Positions 33,201-41,280 of a DNA stretch of 64,000 nt are shown piece after piece (position 1 is the first letter of the stretch; each line of letters opens with the position of its first letter). This DNA comes from Romanomermis culicivorax (Eukaryota; Nematoda; Enoplea; Mermithida; Mermithidae): positions 310,001-374,000 of the forward strand of contig CAWUHX010000015.1 of NCBI GenBank assembly GCA_963922205.1, given 5' to 3'. The translations under genes were made by a program, and so were the position numbers. The notes below the pieces were generated by a model. The model was not told the DNA's origin. It searched no databases and was given only the letters and a program-made list of their open reading frames with translations.

Positions 33201-36200
33201 GACTCATTAAAAATTTGTGAATCGTGTGTGCTACCTTTGTGGCTCGCAACAATGTCTCTAATAAATAGCTTATGGTCGCAAAGAATTTGCACATTAATGG
33301 AAAACCACCCTTTGCGGTTGCGAAATAACTCAGAATCAGCTCCACCAGGATTCAAAATTTCGACATGGGTGCAGTCCAATGATCCGATTACACTGGGGAA
33401 CCCTTGTTTTTGTTCAAAACCATGCGTAATTTCTGCAAACTCTTCTGGCTTGGGAAAAGTGACAAATCTTTCTCGAAGTTCAGCAATCAAACGAATCACT
33501 CGATGCACAATTCGTGATACAGTCGACTGATGCAGACTGTGCAGATCGCCATCCTCTCTTGGGAAGCATCCTGCGCCCAAATACCGCAAGGCCAGCAGAA
33601 CCTAAGAGGAACCTGTGCAGAAACAGTGAACATTCCACACGATTACATGCAAATGAACCACCACTGATAAACTGGCAATAATTTGCATAATTTTTGTGCA
33701 CAAAACAACTAATCAGCACTAGCATGGTTTCACTTACTACATCTCCAATTTTTGCTTGATTTTATTAGAACGCTAAGAAAGCAATAGCTAATTATAAAAG
33801 AGCGACGTTGGCAACAGGTGGTGGTCCGGAACCGCCAAAACCTCCGTCGGTCTACTGGAAAATTTTTGAACTACTTCCCAATCAATTCGAACGAATACCA
33901 TGCACATTTGATAGCGATGCTGCCTTCGTTTCACAAGCTTCTAATCAAGAAAAAGCTAGCGGAAAAATTCAACAAATGCAAACAAGTGATCAAGGGCAAC
34001 AAGGTAAAGGGTATACAGGGTGTCACCACGGAACATAAATCTGCTTCCTGCGGTCCCACAAATATTTTTTGTCTTTAACACAAGGTCAATTTTATCAAGA
34101 GATGTATTTGGAAATAAGAATTGTGTACCTACAAAAAGTCATATACATACGCGGGCATTTTGTGAATTTATTCATGCAGATTGCTAAGTGATCAGATTCC
34201 TCTGCCGCATATCACTTTATGCAAACATGCTAGTTTTAGAAAAAATTGACCTCAATGGGGTCTGCACCCTGCGTTATTCCTCCCAGATTTCATGCGTAAT
34301 ATATACTGTCATCTACTGAGCCGTGGGTTGGTGTAGGTAGACCCTGGCACGCATGCCCAATGGGATAGGGGAACCCCACACCCAAGGTTGGGTCGTCCCC
34401 TCCAGACCCCCAAATGATCCCCTAAAATTCTTAAAGTCAGAGAAAAATATAAGGTAGGGATGGTTTTTTTTCAAAAATTTCAAAAGACCAATTGAAGGGC
34501 TCAGTTCGAAAGGTGCCTAAGTCCGTATCTTTTAACATTTGACTTAGGCACTTTACGAGCTGAGCCTTTCAATTTTTCTTCGAAAATTTTCTATGTTTGG
34601 GCTACAATTTGGTCCCCTCCGCCCAGAAATTTTTTGCTGGTACAGAAATTGGCATTGGACATGCATAGAATAAAGTATGAACTTCCCAATTGGCATAAAA
34701 CTTTCTGGATCAACCTCCATTGCTGAGAAATCTCAAAATGAGTAGAGCACTCTTCTTGTCATGCCGGGTAGCCAACCATACCCGGCTGACCATCCTGAAA
34801 CTCTTGTGACACCCTGTGTGATGCCCTTGAAGCTCACAAAAGCTTGTCGCTCTTCTTTTTAAGAAACGTCATGTGATCCGTTTTCCTCGACGCCGTTATC
34901 TAGTCCCTCTCCCGCAAACGAACTTCATCCTCCGAAAATCCGCCGTTTGGCCTGCACTATAACAGGCCGTGATGATGAAAACAAAGCCCGATTGGAATTT
35001 GTCGCATTGCAGAAAGAATGTTTGCAACGCAAACACCAAGCAAAAATGGAACTCATTAAGATCCAAAAAGATACTGCAATGATCGAAAAAGAAGCCGCAG
35101 CAGCTAAACTTGAATATTATACAAAAAAGATATTTTCGTTGGGCAATCCACCCCCTGCTCCAGCCCCTATATTTACCCAGTACCATACATTCACTGATTT
35201 GTAATGGTGGCTCATTTGCATAATAAATTTTGTCTTTGGTCATACCTGTAAAGATGCTTCAACTGCACAACTACGTTTTGTCTTTGGCTTTAAATTGTCC
35301 TCTAGCAAGGATATCAAATGAATCGCGTTGTTTTTCGTTAATTTATATCTAGACCAAAACTGAATATCCGAATATTTTTCCAAAGGATTTGTACGATTAG
35401 AAAATATCCTGATTCTAGCATAATTCTCGATAATTTCTTCATCCATATCATCCAGAACATCCAAAACATCCATGACACACAAAAAGGAAAACCGTACCTG
35501 CTCTAAATTTTATAAAAAAACACACTAAACACGCCGCTGATCTTGGGGGAGAGCAGGATTAAAATCGCGAGTTTACTTAACACGGATTAGCTTAACTCGC
35601 CTTTGGGCATACCGCTTAACTTTAACACCGCTTAAAATGTCGTTTTTAACACGGATTGAGCCTAACTCGCCTTCGTGCATACGGCCCTAACTGTTTTTAA
35701 ATAATTAGAATAGAAAGCAAGTAGTATTTCATGTTTTTACGGTTCTTTTGTTTGAACACAAACTACAATAGGACTGCAAATTTGTCAGCATTGTCAAATA
35801 AAGTTAACAAATTTTTGAATAAAAAATATTTCACTAAAAGTTTCATGTAAGTGATCTTGACGACAGAGCACTAAAGCCCGGTTCATACTTCTGCTTGCTC
35901 CGAGCATGTTCGGCGAGCATGCTCGGGGATGCTCGGCCAGCATCTTGCTCGGCGAGTATGCTCGGAGTTGGTTCATACTTCGCGAGCCAATTTTTCGCGG
36001 GGACAAATTTCATTTCTGCTTTTATCAATCGGTCTGTGAGTTTTGCATTTTAAAATTTATTTTTCCAAAACCTTGAAAATTCGCGTTCTTACCCATTTGT
36101 TGCATGTCAATAATTGCTTGATCAAAAGAAATCGAAGACGATGGTCAGTGCGTCCTATGAACAGGGCGAGGTCGCAGTTTGGTCAACATGCCACACTTTT

Positions 36201-37988
36201 TTCGGACTTGAAAAATAATGATGCAGAGCGATTTTTTCAAATTTACCGCATGTCGGGATCACGATTTGATGATTTACTTCGACGATTACATTCCAAAATT
36301 CGTTTTTTCCTGACGTCCTTGTAATAGAGTGATTGAACGTTCCACAGAAATTCTTTTTCACGAACCAGTTCAATAAGTTAAAATTTTTCATCTTCTGATA
36401 ATTTTTTCGAATAGACATGACAAAAAAATTTTCACAACAAAAAAATCTACACGCAGAACGCACACAGCTTATTTTGAACTATATACAATGCAAACCGAGT
36501 CACAGTTTTACATAGTTTTGCCTTGCATGAAGGCAGTTTTTCATTGTCTATACTTATAACGTATGTTGCTTGACGAGCATGCTCGGAGGAGTAGAACATT
36601 TTTCTACTACCCCAAGCATGCTCGACGGGCAAATTTTTTGTGCTCGAGGTTCTGCTCGCCCAGCAAATATATAGGCGCCGAGCATGCTCGGCGAGCAACG
36701 AGCAGAAGTATAAGCCGGCTTATGTCACTCTTCAATACATAAATATTTTATAAAAAGCCGGCTATATGCTGGTAGATGGCCCAAATTCATTCTTAAGGTC
36801 GAAAACATGAGCATGCTTTTGGAACTTTAATTCATTTGCTCCGGGATCTCAGTGATCTATTGATGAAAAGCGCATTTCAGAAAATTAATCTACCATTTTA
36901 TAGGTCACAGAATAAGTTGAGAATATGTAAATAACCAAATATGACAGAACAGTCAAAACTATATCCATTCATTTTGAAATGATCGATACAGCGGTCGGAG
37001 TTTCGGTAAACGCAGCCTTACTAGAGATCAGGTAATCGATTTCGATAATCATGAAATGGTTGAAGAGAGTGATCATCAAGAGTCAGTATCATGAAAGAAA
37101 AATTTTGTTGAATAGAGTCATTGAGCCCTCCATGATTTTGAATACAAGTCTGACTGCGACATCGCTACACCGATCATTAAAAAAAATAGAGTATAGCGCA
37201 TATTCATAATTTTAGAATTCAAATTTTTTTTGTAGAATAATATAGACTTGAATTCCATCTAAGCTGAATTGTAAATAAACAATAAAAAAGGAGCATATGG
37301 AATGCACAGTTACGAGGCGACAAAGTCTGGTTACCACAATACTTGCCTGAGTATTCGTGGAGAACGACAAATGAACTAACCTTGGGTTCAGCGGTTCAGC
37401 TTTCAATTTTTTTGTTTGGACCAACAGGTACACTAATGAACTATTATATCAGTTCAACAAAAACGGCTACAAGGGTTGTTTCAGCTGCACCAAAAGCACC
37501 AAAATCTAATGGTTGAGTAGCCCTAGAGTGAGATTTTTCAGTGGCCAAAGAAGACTTTTGATGCTGTCCAAATACTGCTTTTTCGTTGAATATTTTCAAA
37601 TTTTATCCAAGAAAATAAATATGTGATGCGATGCGATATGATGAACAGTAGGGAAAAATATGTCTTCTTACTACAGAGCTATACTAGAAAAAATTACCGA
37701 ACCACAATCTCCGAACCACTATCGAACCAATAAATATTTGACAAATGAATCGTTACAGTGACTAAAAAATATTGGACTACTGAAACATTAAACTAATAAT
37801 TTAGTGGCATGTGTGCAACCGGTAAAAGTCCATTTTAAAAACTGTTTTATTCCTTTAAGAGTAGCTTTACCTGCACCAGCACCTTTAATCACCGAACTTT
37901 CACATTTGACGATTTTGGTAAACGGTGTCGCCAATGGATTGGCGTTTTCGTTCTTCATGGAATCGCGGACGCAATCGAAAATTCCCAT
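23931..37988 (-). CDS. SLC25A3: Mitochondrial phosphate carrier, six exons, complete
   Basis: This carrier of the inner mitochondrial membrane brings phosphate (with H+) into the matrix for ATP synthesis. Exons on the minus strand are 37871-37988, 29660-29784, 28660-28839, 26355-26547, 25923-26084 and 23931-24211. All junctions are GT-AG and phase-compatible. They total 1,059 nt, giving 352 residues and a TAG, the usual family length. Three mitochondrial-carrier repeats are visible through their signature starts: [22 protein letters not shown] and [13 protein letters not shown]. The phrases '[18 protein letters not shown]', '[18 protein letters not shown]' and '[17 protein letters not shown]' are diagnostic of the phosphate carrier rather than other SLC25 members. 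The C-terminus '[16 protein letters not shown]' is typical. Introns total over 13 kb and are full of transposons, but no coding lesion is seen, so the gene is probably active. Confidence 0.97.
24530..24705 (-). repeat. TATAGTCTG MITE fragment in SLC25A3 intron 5
   Basis: It ends in 'gcatttcaagaaaaacaaactata', like the copies at 31208 and 60217. The rest of intron 5 (24705-25922) has no recognisable gene. Confidence 0.6.
25923..26084 (-). CDS. SLC25A3: SLC25A3 exon 5
   Basis: The exon encodes '[18 protein letters not shown]' to 'TFVAGYI'. The acceptor is GTTATTTAG and the donor ATTG|GTAAGA. Confidence 0.96.
26355..26547 (-). CDS. SLC25A3: SLC25A3 exon 4
   Basis: The exon encodes '[18 protein letters not shown]' and the second carrier signature, ending 'GLRGFYKG'. 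The acceptor is TTTCTTAG and the donor AAAG|GTGATC. Confidence 0.96.
27426..27829. mobile_element. 404-bp MITE, CATACATGCAC ends, copy 2
   Basis: The ends CATACATGCAC and GTGCGTGTATG lie within an exact 8-bp duplication, CTTACTAC (27418-27425 and 27830-27837). It is similar to 14979-15396 over its full length. It lies in SLC25A3 intron 3. Confidence 0.88.
28414..28648 (+). mobile_element. TATAGTCTG MITE abutting SLC25A3 exon 3
   Basis: The element begins TATAGTCTGTTTTCTTGAAA and ends 'TTGAAAACAGACTATA', an inverted pair. It contains the family's 'aggagctccgtgtgaacaatgtcgac' core. Its right end lies about ten bases from the donor of exon 3. Confidence 0.75.
28660..28839 (-). CDS. SLC25A3: SLC25A3 exon 3
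   Basis: The exon is 60 codons in phase 0, from '[13 protein letters not shown]' to 'VYHDLLGE'. The acceptor is TTTTTTAAG. The donor is GAG|GTATAT, directly followed by a MITE end. Confidence 0.95.
28931..29651 (+). repeat. (GAAAA)n microsatellite, ~720 bp
   Basis: There are about 144 units of the pentamer GAAAA, broken only by three units with an extra A (near 29078, 29124 and 29446). The array fills most of SLC25A3 intron 2, read as TTTTC on the coding strand. Long frames across it on both strands are low-complexity artefacts. Confidence 0.98.
29660..29784 (-). CDS. SLC25A3: SLC25A3 exon 2
   Basis: The exon encodes '[17 protein letters not shown]' and the first carrier signature '[16 protein letters not shown]'. 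The acceptor is TTTTTTGCAG and the donor CAA|GTAAGTG. The AAAAG repeat begins eight bases into the following intron. Confidence 0.95.
30350..30715. repeat. Inverted minisatellite of ~15-bp GCGCTCTATTGTCCT units
   Basis: About seven direct units lie at 30590-30690. About five units in the opposite orientation lie at 30366-30430 ('gacgatagagcgcagac', 'ggacattagagcagg', 'acaatagagcacag'). The pair could fold as a large hairpin. Confidence 0.8.
31208..31454 (-). mobile_element. TATAGTCTG MITE, ~247 bp
   Basis: The ends are TAGTTTGTTTTTTAC and 'TTCAAGAAAAACAGACTATA', imperfectly inverted and bounded by TA. The interior matches the 60217 copy in reverse. Further end fragments lie at 31557-31577 and 31740-31756. 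Confidence 0.75.
32406..35204 (+). CDS. Harbinger Myb/SANT-like DNA-binding accessory protein
   Basis: Three exons (32406-32645, 33769-34003 and 34864-35204) join in phase through GT-AG introns to 271 codons and TAA. Exon 1 carries the tri-helical domain with the pattern '[17 protein letters not shown]' and '[10 protein letters not shown]'. Exon 2 continues '[18 protein letters not shown]' and 'GPEPPKP', a common junction in such proteins. Exon 3 has a charged coiled-coil-like tail ('[18 protein letters not shown]'). In Harbinger elements this protein binds the ends and brings the transposase to the nucleus (known from the family). All exons are open, so the gene may still work. Its first intron contains the transposase's catalytic exon on the other strand. 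Confidence 0.82.
32816..35482 (-). CDS. PIF/Harbinger DDE transposase (HARBI1-like)
   Basis: Two exons (35246-35482 and 32816-33601) join in phase 0, giving 340 residues plus stop. The donor is CAG|GTATGA and the acceptor CCTCTTAG. Exon 1 starts [16 protein letters not shown] and holds an N-terminal helical region. Exon 2 begins '[13 protein letters not shown]', followed by the helix-turn-helix-like '[14 protein letters not shown]'. The catalytic blocks are '[10 protein letters not shown]', '[12 protein letters not shown]', 'VIADRGYAC' and '[14 protein letters not shown]', matching the DDE_4-type fold. All acidic residues are present. The tail is Asp/Glu-rich. The enzyme cuts and inserts the element at TWA sites. 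Confidence 0.92.
34016..34816. mobile_element. 801-bp non-autonomous element nested in Harbinger
   Basis: The ends CAGGGTGTCAC and GTGACACCCTG are perfectly inverted. TA precedes the left end and TG follows the right, so a mutated TA duplication (mariner-type) is possible but unproven. It lies in the second intron of the Myb-like gene and in the intron of the transposase, so neither product is broken. Confidence 0.7.
35691..35871 (+). repeat. TATAGTCTG MITE fragment between two Harbinger elements
   Basis: The phrases 'gaaagcaagtagtatttcat' and 'atgtaagtgatcttgacgac' match the interior of the 60217 copy. Both Harbinger elements appear to have landed in TAA sites of this repeat. Confidence 0.6.
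35875..36720. mobile_element. Internally deleted Harbinger-type element with GAGCATGCTC boxes
   Basis: The ends AGCCCGGTTCATACTTCTGC and GCAGAAGTATAAGCCGGCT are imperfectly inverted. TAA precedes the left end. Near both ends the palindrome CGAGCATGCTCG recurs (about four on the left, three to four on the right, with variants). Inside is an N-terminal transposase remnant (36043-36324). It is about 846 bp and non-autonomous. Confidence 0.75.
36043..36324 (+). pseudogene. Harbinger transposase N-terminal remnant
   Basis: The frame contains '[18 protein letters not shown]' and '[18 protein letters not shown]', the start typical of PIF/Harbinger transposases. It then stops shortly after 'RRLHSKI'. 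The catalytic part is deleted. Confidence 0.75.
36721..37870. other. SLC25A3 intron 1, distal part
   Basis: AT-rich DNA with no recognisable gene or ordered repeat up to the exon 1 donor. Confidence 0.6.
37871..37988 (-). CDS. SLC25A3: SLC25A3 exon 1 (start)
   Basis: The exon has ATG at 37986-37988 and 39 codons plus one base, starting [19 protein letters not shown]. The donor is GCAG|GTAAAG. The one leftover G joins AA of exon 2 to give the Glu-Glu before '[11 protein letters not shown]', which is where family members have a similar acidic pair. This phase fit supports the exon despite the 8,086-bp intron. Confidence 0.85.
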
Positions 37989-38820
37989 TTTCCCTATAGT
38001 CGAAAATCAATAGTTTTCACTAATTATAGATTAAACGAAAAAATTACACCAAAACTTCTGCGGATAAAAAATAAAATAACAACTAATAGCTAGTGAAGAA
38101 TAGGAGCTAGCACGAGTGTTGTATATGCGGAGAAACTGGTTCGTTTTCCTGGGATGAGAGTAAAAAATATCGATTCGATAGCGGGTTACGTAGTGAGCAC
38201 TTTATATACATCATGCAAAAAAGCAAAAAATTACCCGAGCGCACTTTCGCCTTTGGATTTCAATTTTTTCTAGGAAAATTTTCACGCAAACTGCGCTTAT
38301 GTTCCTAAGACGTCACCTCCGAATGAGTCCGCTTGAGGTGAAGAAAAATGACCATAGAATGAAGTAAAAGTAAAACATAAAAATGAAGAAGTAAGTAAAA
38401 TATAACGAAAGGAAGGAAAAGAAAACAAAATGAAAGGAATTAAAGGAAACAATGAAAGGAGGCATGGAATGATAAAAAAGACATTGGAAAAAAGAAAAAG
38501 AAATGAGAATGGAAGGCAAGGCTGGGCATTGTGGCGATCAAGTCGCGTCACGACCTGTATCTTTGTGAGGGGCATGCAGCAGTCACAACAGGCGATGCAA
38601 GGCTGTGCAATCGTTGGTAGCAGCTATTGATTTGGTCAAACTATATGAGTGACTAAAGTTCGAGAAAATCCCCTTCGTTTGGGTTAAAAAAAATCATTTT
38701 TTAGTTAAACAGATGTAGTGATCCATATGAGTAATAACAGGAGGGTTACCATTGGGGATCTACCTGCTCCAGCTCGGCTCCGCCTTGGTTCTGCCCCCGG
38801 TTCCGCCGCGGCTCCGTCCC
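37989..38820. other. Upstream region of SLC25A3
   Basis: This must contain the promoter and 5' untranslated region of SLC25A3 (minus strand). I see no convincing TATA box. The stretch 38330-38530 is a purine-rich GAAAG tract without coding meaning. Confidence 0.5.
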
Positions 38821-39230
38821 TAAATTTTTTGGGAATTTCTCATGAAAAGAGTAATTTTTGGGTAAAATCAACGATTTTTGCAATTTTGAGGGAAAAGGGT
38901 TTTGGACCACGTCAAATCTAAAGGGCATACTCCCACAGTGTGCAAAAATTTTTCTGGGGATTTTTCACAAAAAAAACAATTTTTGAGTAAAATCAACGAT
39001 TTTTGGAATTTTTCGAGAAAAGTTTTTTTCGATCGTGTCAAATCTAAAGGACATACTCCGACAGTGTGTAACTTTATCTAGATTTTTTTCACGAAAAAAT
39101 TAATTTTTGGAGAAAATCAACAAGCTTTGCAATTTTTTGGGAAAAGAGGTTTTCGACCATGTCAAATTTAATGGGCATACTCCGACAGTGTGAAAAAAAT
39201 TTTTGGGGATTTTTCATGAAAAAAGTATGC
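38820..39230. repeat. Three-unit ~125-bp tandem repeat
   Basis: The box GCATACTCCGACAGTGTG recurs with starts near 38925, 39051 and 39175. Each is preceded by 'accatGTCAAATctAA' and followed by an A/T-rich 'TTTTTCACGAAAAAA' stretch. A separate 27-bp duplication 'tttcaccctgctctttttta' lies at 39239-39290. Confidence 0.8.
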
Positions 39231-39649
39231 AAAGGTGCTTTTCACCCTGCTCTTTTTTAAGCTTTTCACCCTGCTCTTTTTTAAGCTTGGACAGTGATTA
39301 AAGAGGAAACAAAATAAACCCCACAAAGAGGGGTTCTGTTTCTCACTGGTAAAGGAATCGAGTGGGGATTAAATCGTCAGATTATTTTCCAGACCTTATT
39401 AAATAGAATGTTTTCAAGTGCCATTGGAAGTGACGGGAAACATGCTGACTGTCAGAAGAAGTAAGATTACTTTCTTCAGCTTTATAAATGTACCCCATCA
39501 AAAACAGTGTCACCTTGATTCAACTGCTACAGCAACTTGTTGTTCAAAGACTTTGGGACTTTTGAATTCATTTCGTCAGTTTTAAAGTGATTGTGAACAG
39601 TTATCAAAGGGAAATTGAGAGTCAGCAGACCCATTAAAAATGGGTGGAT

Positions 39650-39832
39650 TAGTTTATTGGAAAATGCCTCGATGGGACAAGGAAAAAGGAAAATATACTT
39701 GATGAAGGTCTTCAATGCTGAAAAAGGGATGGACAAGGTTGTAAAACGGAAGAACAAGAAGTTTCCACCAAAAAAATTCATTAAAATTCTTCACCCAAAA
39801 AAAGCAGTTAATGCAAAGAAAATAATTACAAA
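39650..39832 (+). repeat. Partial copy of the TA-flanked element, cut by the LTR element
   Basis: It starts TAGTTTATTGGAAAATGCC, continuing 'ttcaatgctgaaaaaggg' and 'aagtttccaccaaaaaaatt'. It matches, reversed, about 60570-60761. The LTR retrotransposon begins at its right edge. Confidence 0.75.
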
Positions 39833-41262
39833 TGTCACGTGCCGACGGATTTCGTCGAACGTCACGTGATTCACATCACAAATTTTTTCATTATGTTTTC
39901 CGTTATGTTTTGTGTTACAGTAATTTACATCAATTTTGCGTTTCGTTTTTATACTTTTTACATGCAATTTATGTGTGTACTTTTTATGTTTATTTCTGTT
40001 GCTTTCGCACACATTTATTTCCGTTTCGATTTATTATTTTCAATCGCACACGTAGACTACGGTATGTGCCCGCTAGTCAAGAATTTCCGTTAGAGATAAG
40101 CTCTCCGAGCTCGTCGCTGTAATTAGAGCACAACGTGCACTTCTTATCAGTAAAAACTAGCGACGTTTCACAACGTGAAACGACTAGTTGAAATTCTCAC
40201 TAGTGACGTTCCTATGTTAAGCATGGAGAGTGAAAACTCGCCCCAATGCTTAACGTTGTGAACTGGAAAATGTCTATGTGATCATAGGCATCTTCTGCAA
40301 CGATTTCCGCTGCAGAAGTTAGCTTGGGGGAGTGTTAACTCCGCCCAAGGCATACTGTAGTCTATGGAGCCCTTTAAAAGGGCATGTTTTGTGTGTTCCT
40401 GGCACTCTCTTTGAGCCTAACTGGTTTTTCGTCGTTTAGCTTCACGTCGCGTCCGCCGTCGATATATTTTATTATATTTTTATTGTCGTCAACTGCCTTG
40501 CCGTACGTCGAATAAATTACCATATTTTCGTCCCCGACCTACACATACACACATCGCCTACAGTAACCCGACCGTAGGAACCCGTCACCATCGCCGTTAG
40601 TGTAGAGACCCGTCGCCCCTCGCCGAGGAAACGTTAGTGATCGCCGCCTGCCGTTTAGCAGCCGCCGAATCCCCACGCCGAATCGCTCGGAGTTCGTTCC
40701 CACATCGCCGTCCGTAGGACCCCGCGTTTGACCCCGAACCCGTCGCCCAGCGCCGAGTAACTTGAGAAGAAGTGTCGTGAGTCTTCTCAGGGGTTATTGT
40801 TATTGAGGGTATATTTGTGGGAGTCTCCCCTAAGCTAGTTTTCCCTCGGAAGGACCCTCAGTTAAGAAAGCCCTCAGACCCTTAAGGTCAGGGGCCAATA
40901 AAGGGGATTTAGGTTAACAATCGGGTCCCCTACAGTAAGCCGTTCTCCGAATGGCACCGTCCCCCATTCCGTAGAATGAGGATTAGGGATTGACACCCCC
41001 GACCCGGCCGCGTTGTCCATTATTCTACAGCATTAACCCCAGGACAAGGCCGAGGTACACCATAGGTTTACCTGTGGTAGTACCAGCTGGGTTGGGTTCC
41101 CGAAACGAAGACCAATACTGGAGCCACCCCACGGGGTCACAGCATGTCACCTACCGTGTCATGGTCATGTTTCCTATGGGATATGGTACGGGTTTGCCCG
41201 TCAATGTGACTGATCACCACCTCTGTTTAATGTGACATGGCTCCACTTCGTTTAATGTGACA
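39833..41262 (+). repeat. 5' LTR (1,430 bp)
   Basis: The LTR carries a TATA-like TTTAAAAG (40373-40380) and AATAAA signals (40511-40516 and 40897-40902). It also has inverted hairpin sequence near 40160-40190 (CGTTTCACAACGTGAAACG). Relative to the 3' LTR it has 12 extra bases (tcaactgccttg) near 40490. Short frames within it are not genes. Confidence 0.97.
40373..40380 (+). promoter_or_regulatory. Probable TATA-like box of the LTR promoter
   Basis: TTTAAAAG lies within the palindrome GCCCTTTAAAAGGGC. It sits about 140 bp before the first AATAAA, a plausible U3/R layout. The same box is present in the 3' LTR. Confidence 0.45.
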
Positions 41263-41280
41263 TGGCGAGGCTGGAAAATC
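41263..41280 (+). promoter_or_regulatory. Primer-binding site
   Basis: TGGCGAGGCTGG begins immediately after the CA of the 5' LTR, as expected for pairing with the CCA 3' end of a tRNA. I cannot say which tRNA. Confidence 0.7.

Larger units (their letters stand above)
32085..35687. mobile_element. PIF/Harbinger DNA transposon, near-intact
   Basis: The 19-bp ends GGCCCGTATGCACGAAGGC and GCCTTCGTGCATACGGCCC are inverted with one mismatch. They are flanked by TAA (32082-32084 and 35688-35690), the 3-bp duplication expected of this superfamily. Subterminal TTAACACGTGTTAA palindromes and AACACGGATTA boxes occur at both ends and are likely protein-binding sites. It encodes a DDE transposase (minus) and a Myb/SANT-like protein (plus). 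It sits in SLC25A3 intron 1 and interrupts a TATAGTCTG MITE. A smaller element (34016-34816) is nested inside. Confidence 0.93.

Noticed and set aside
39832..41235. Short frames repeated at 39832-40122/54671-54961 and 40990-41235/55817-56062
   Set aside because: They are duplicated only because the LTR is duplicated, with no protein-like features.
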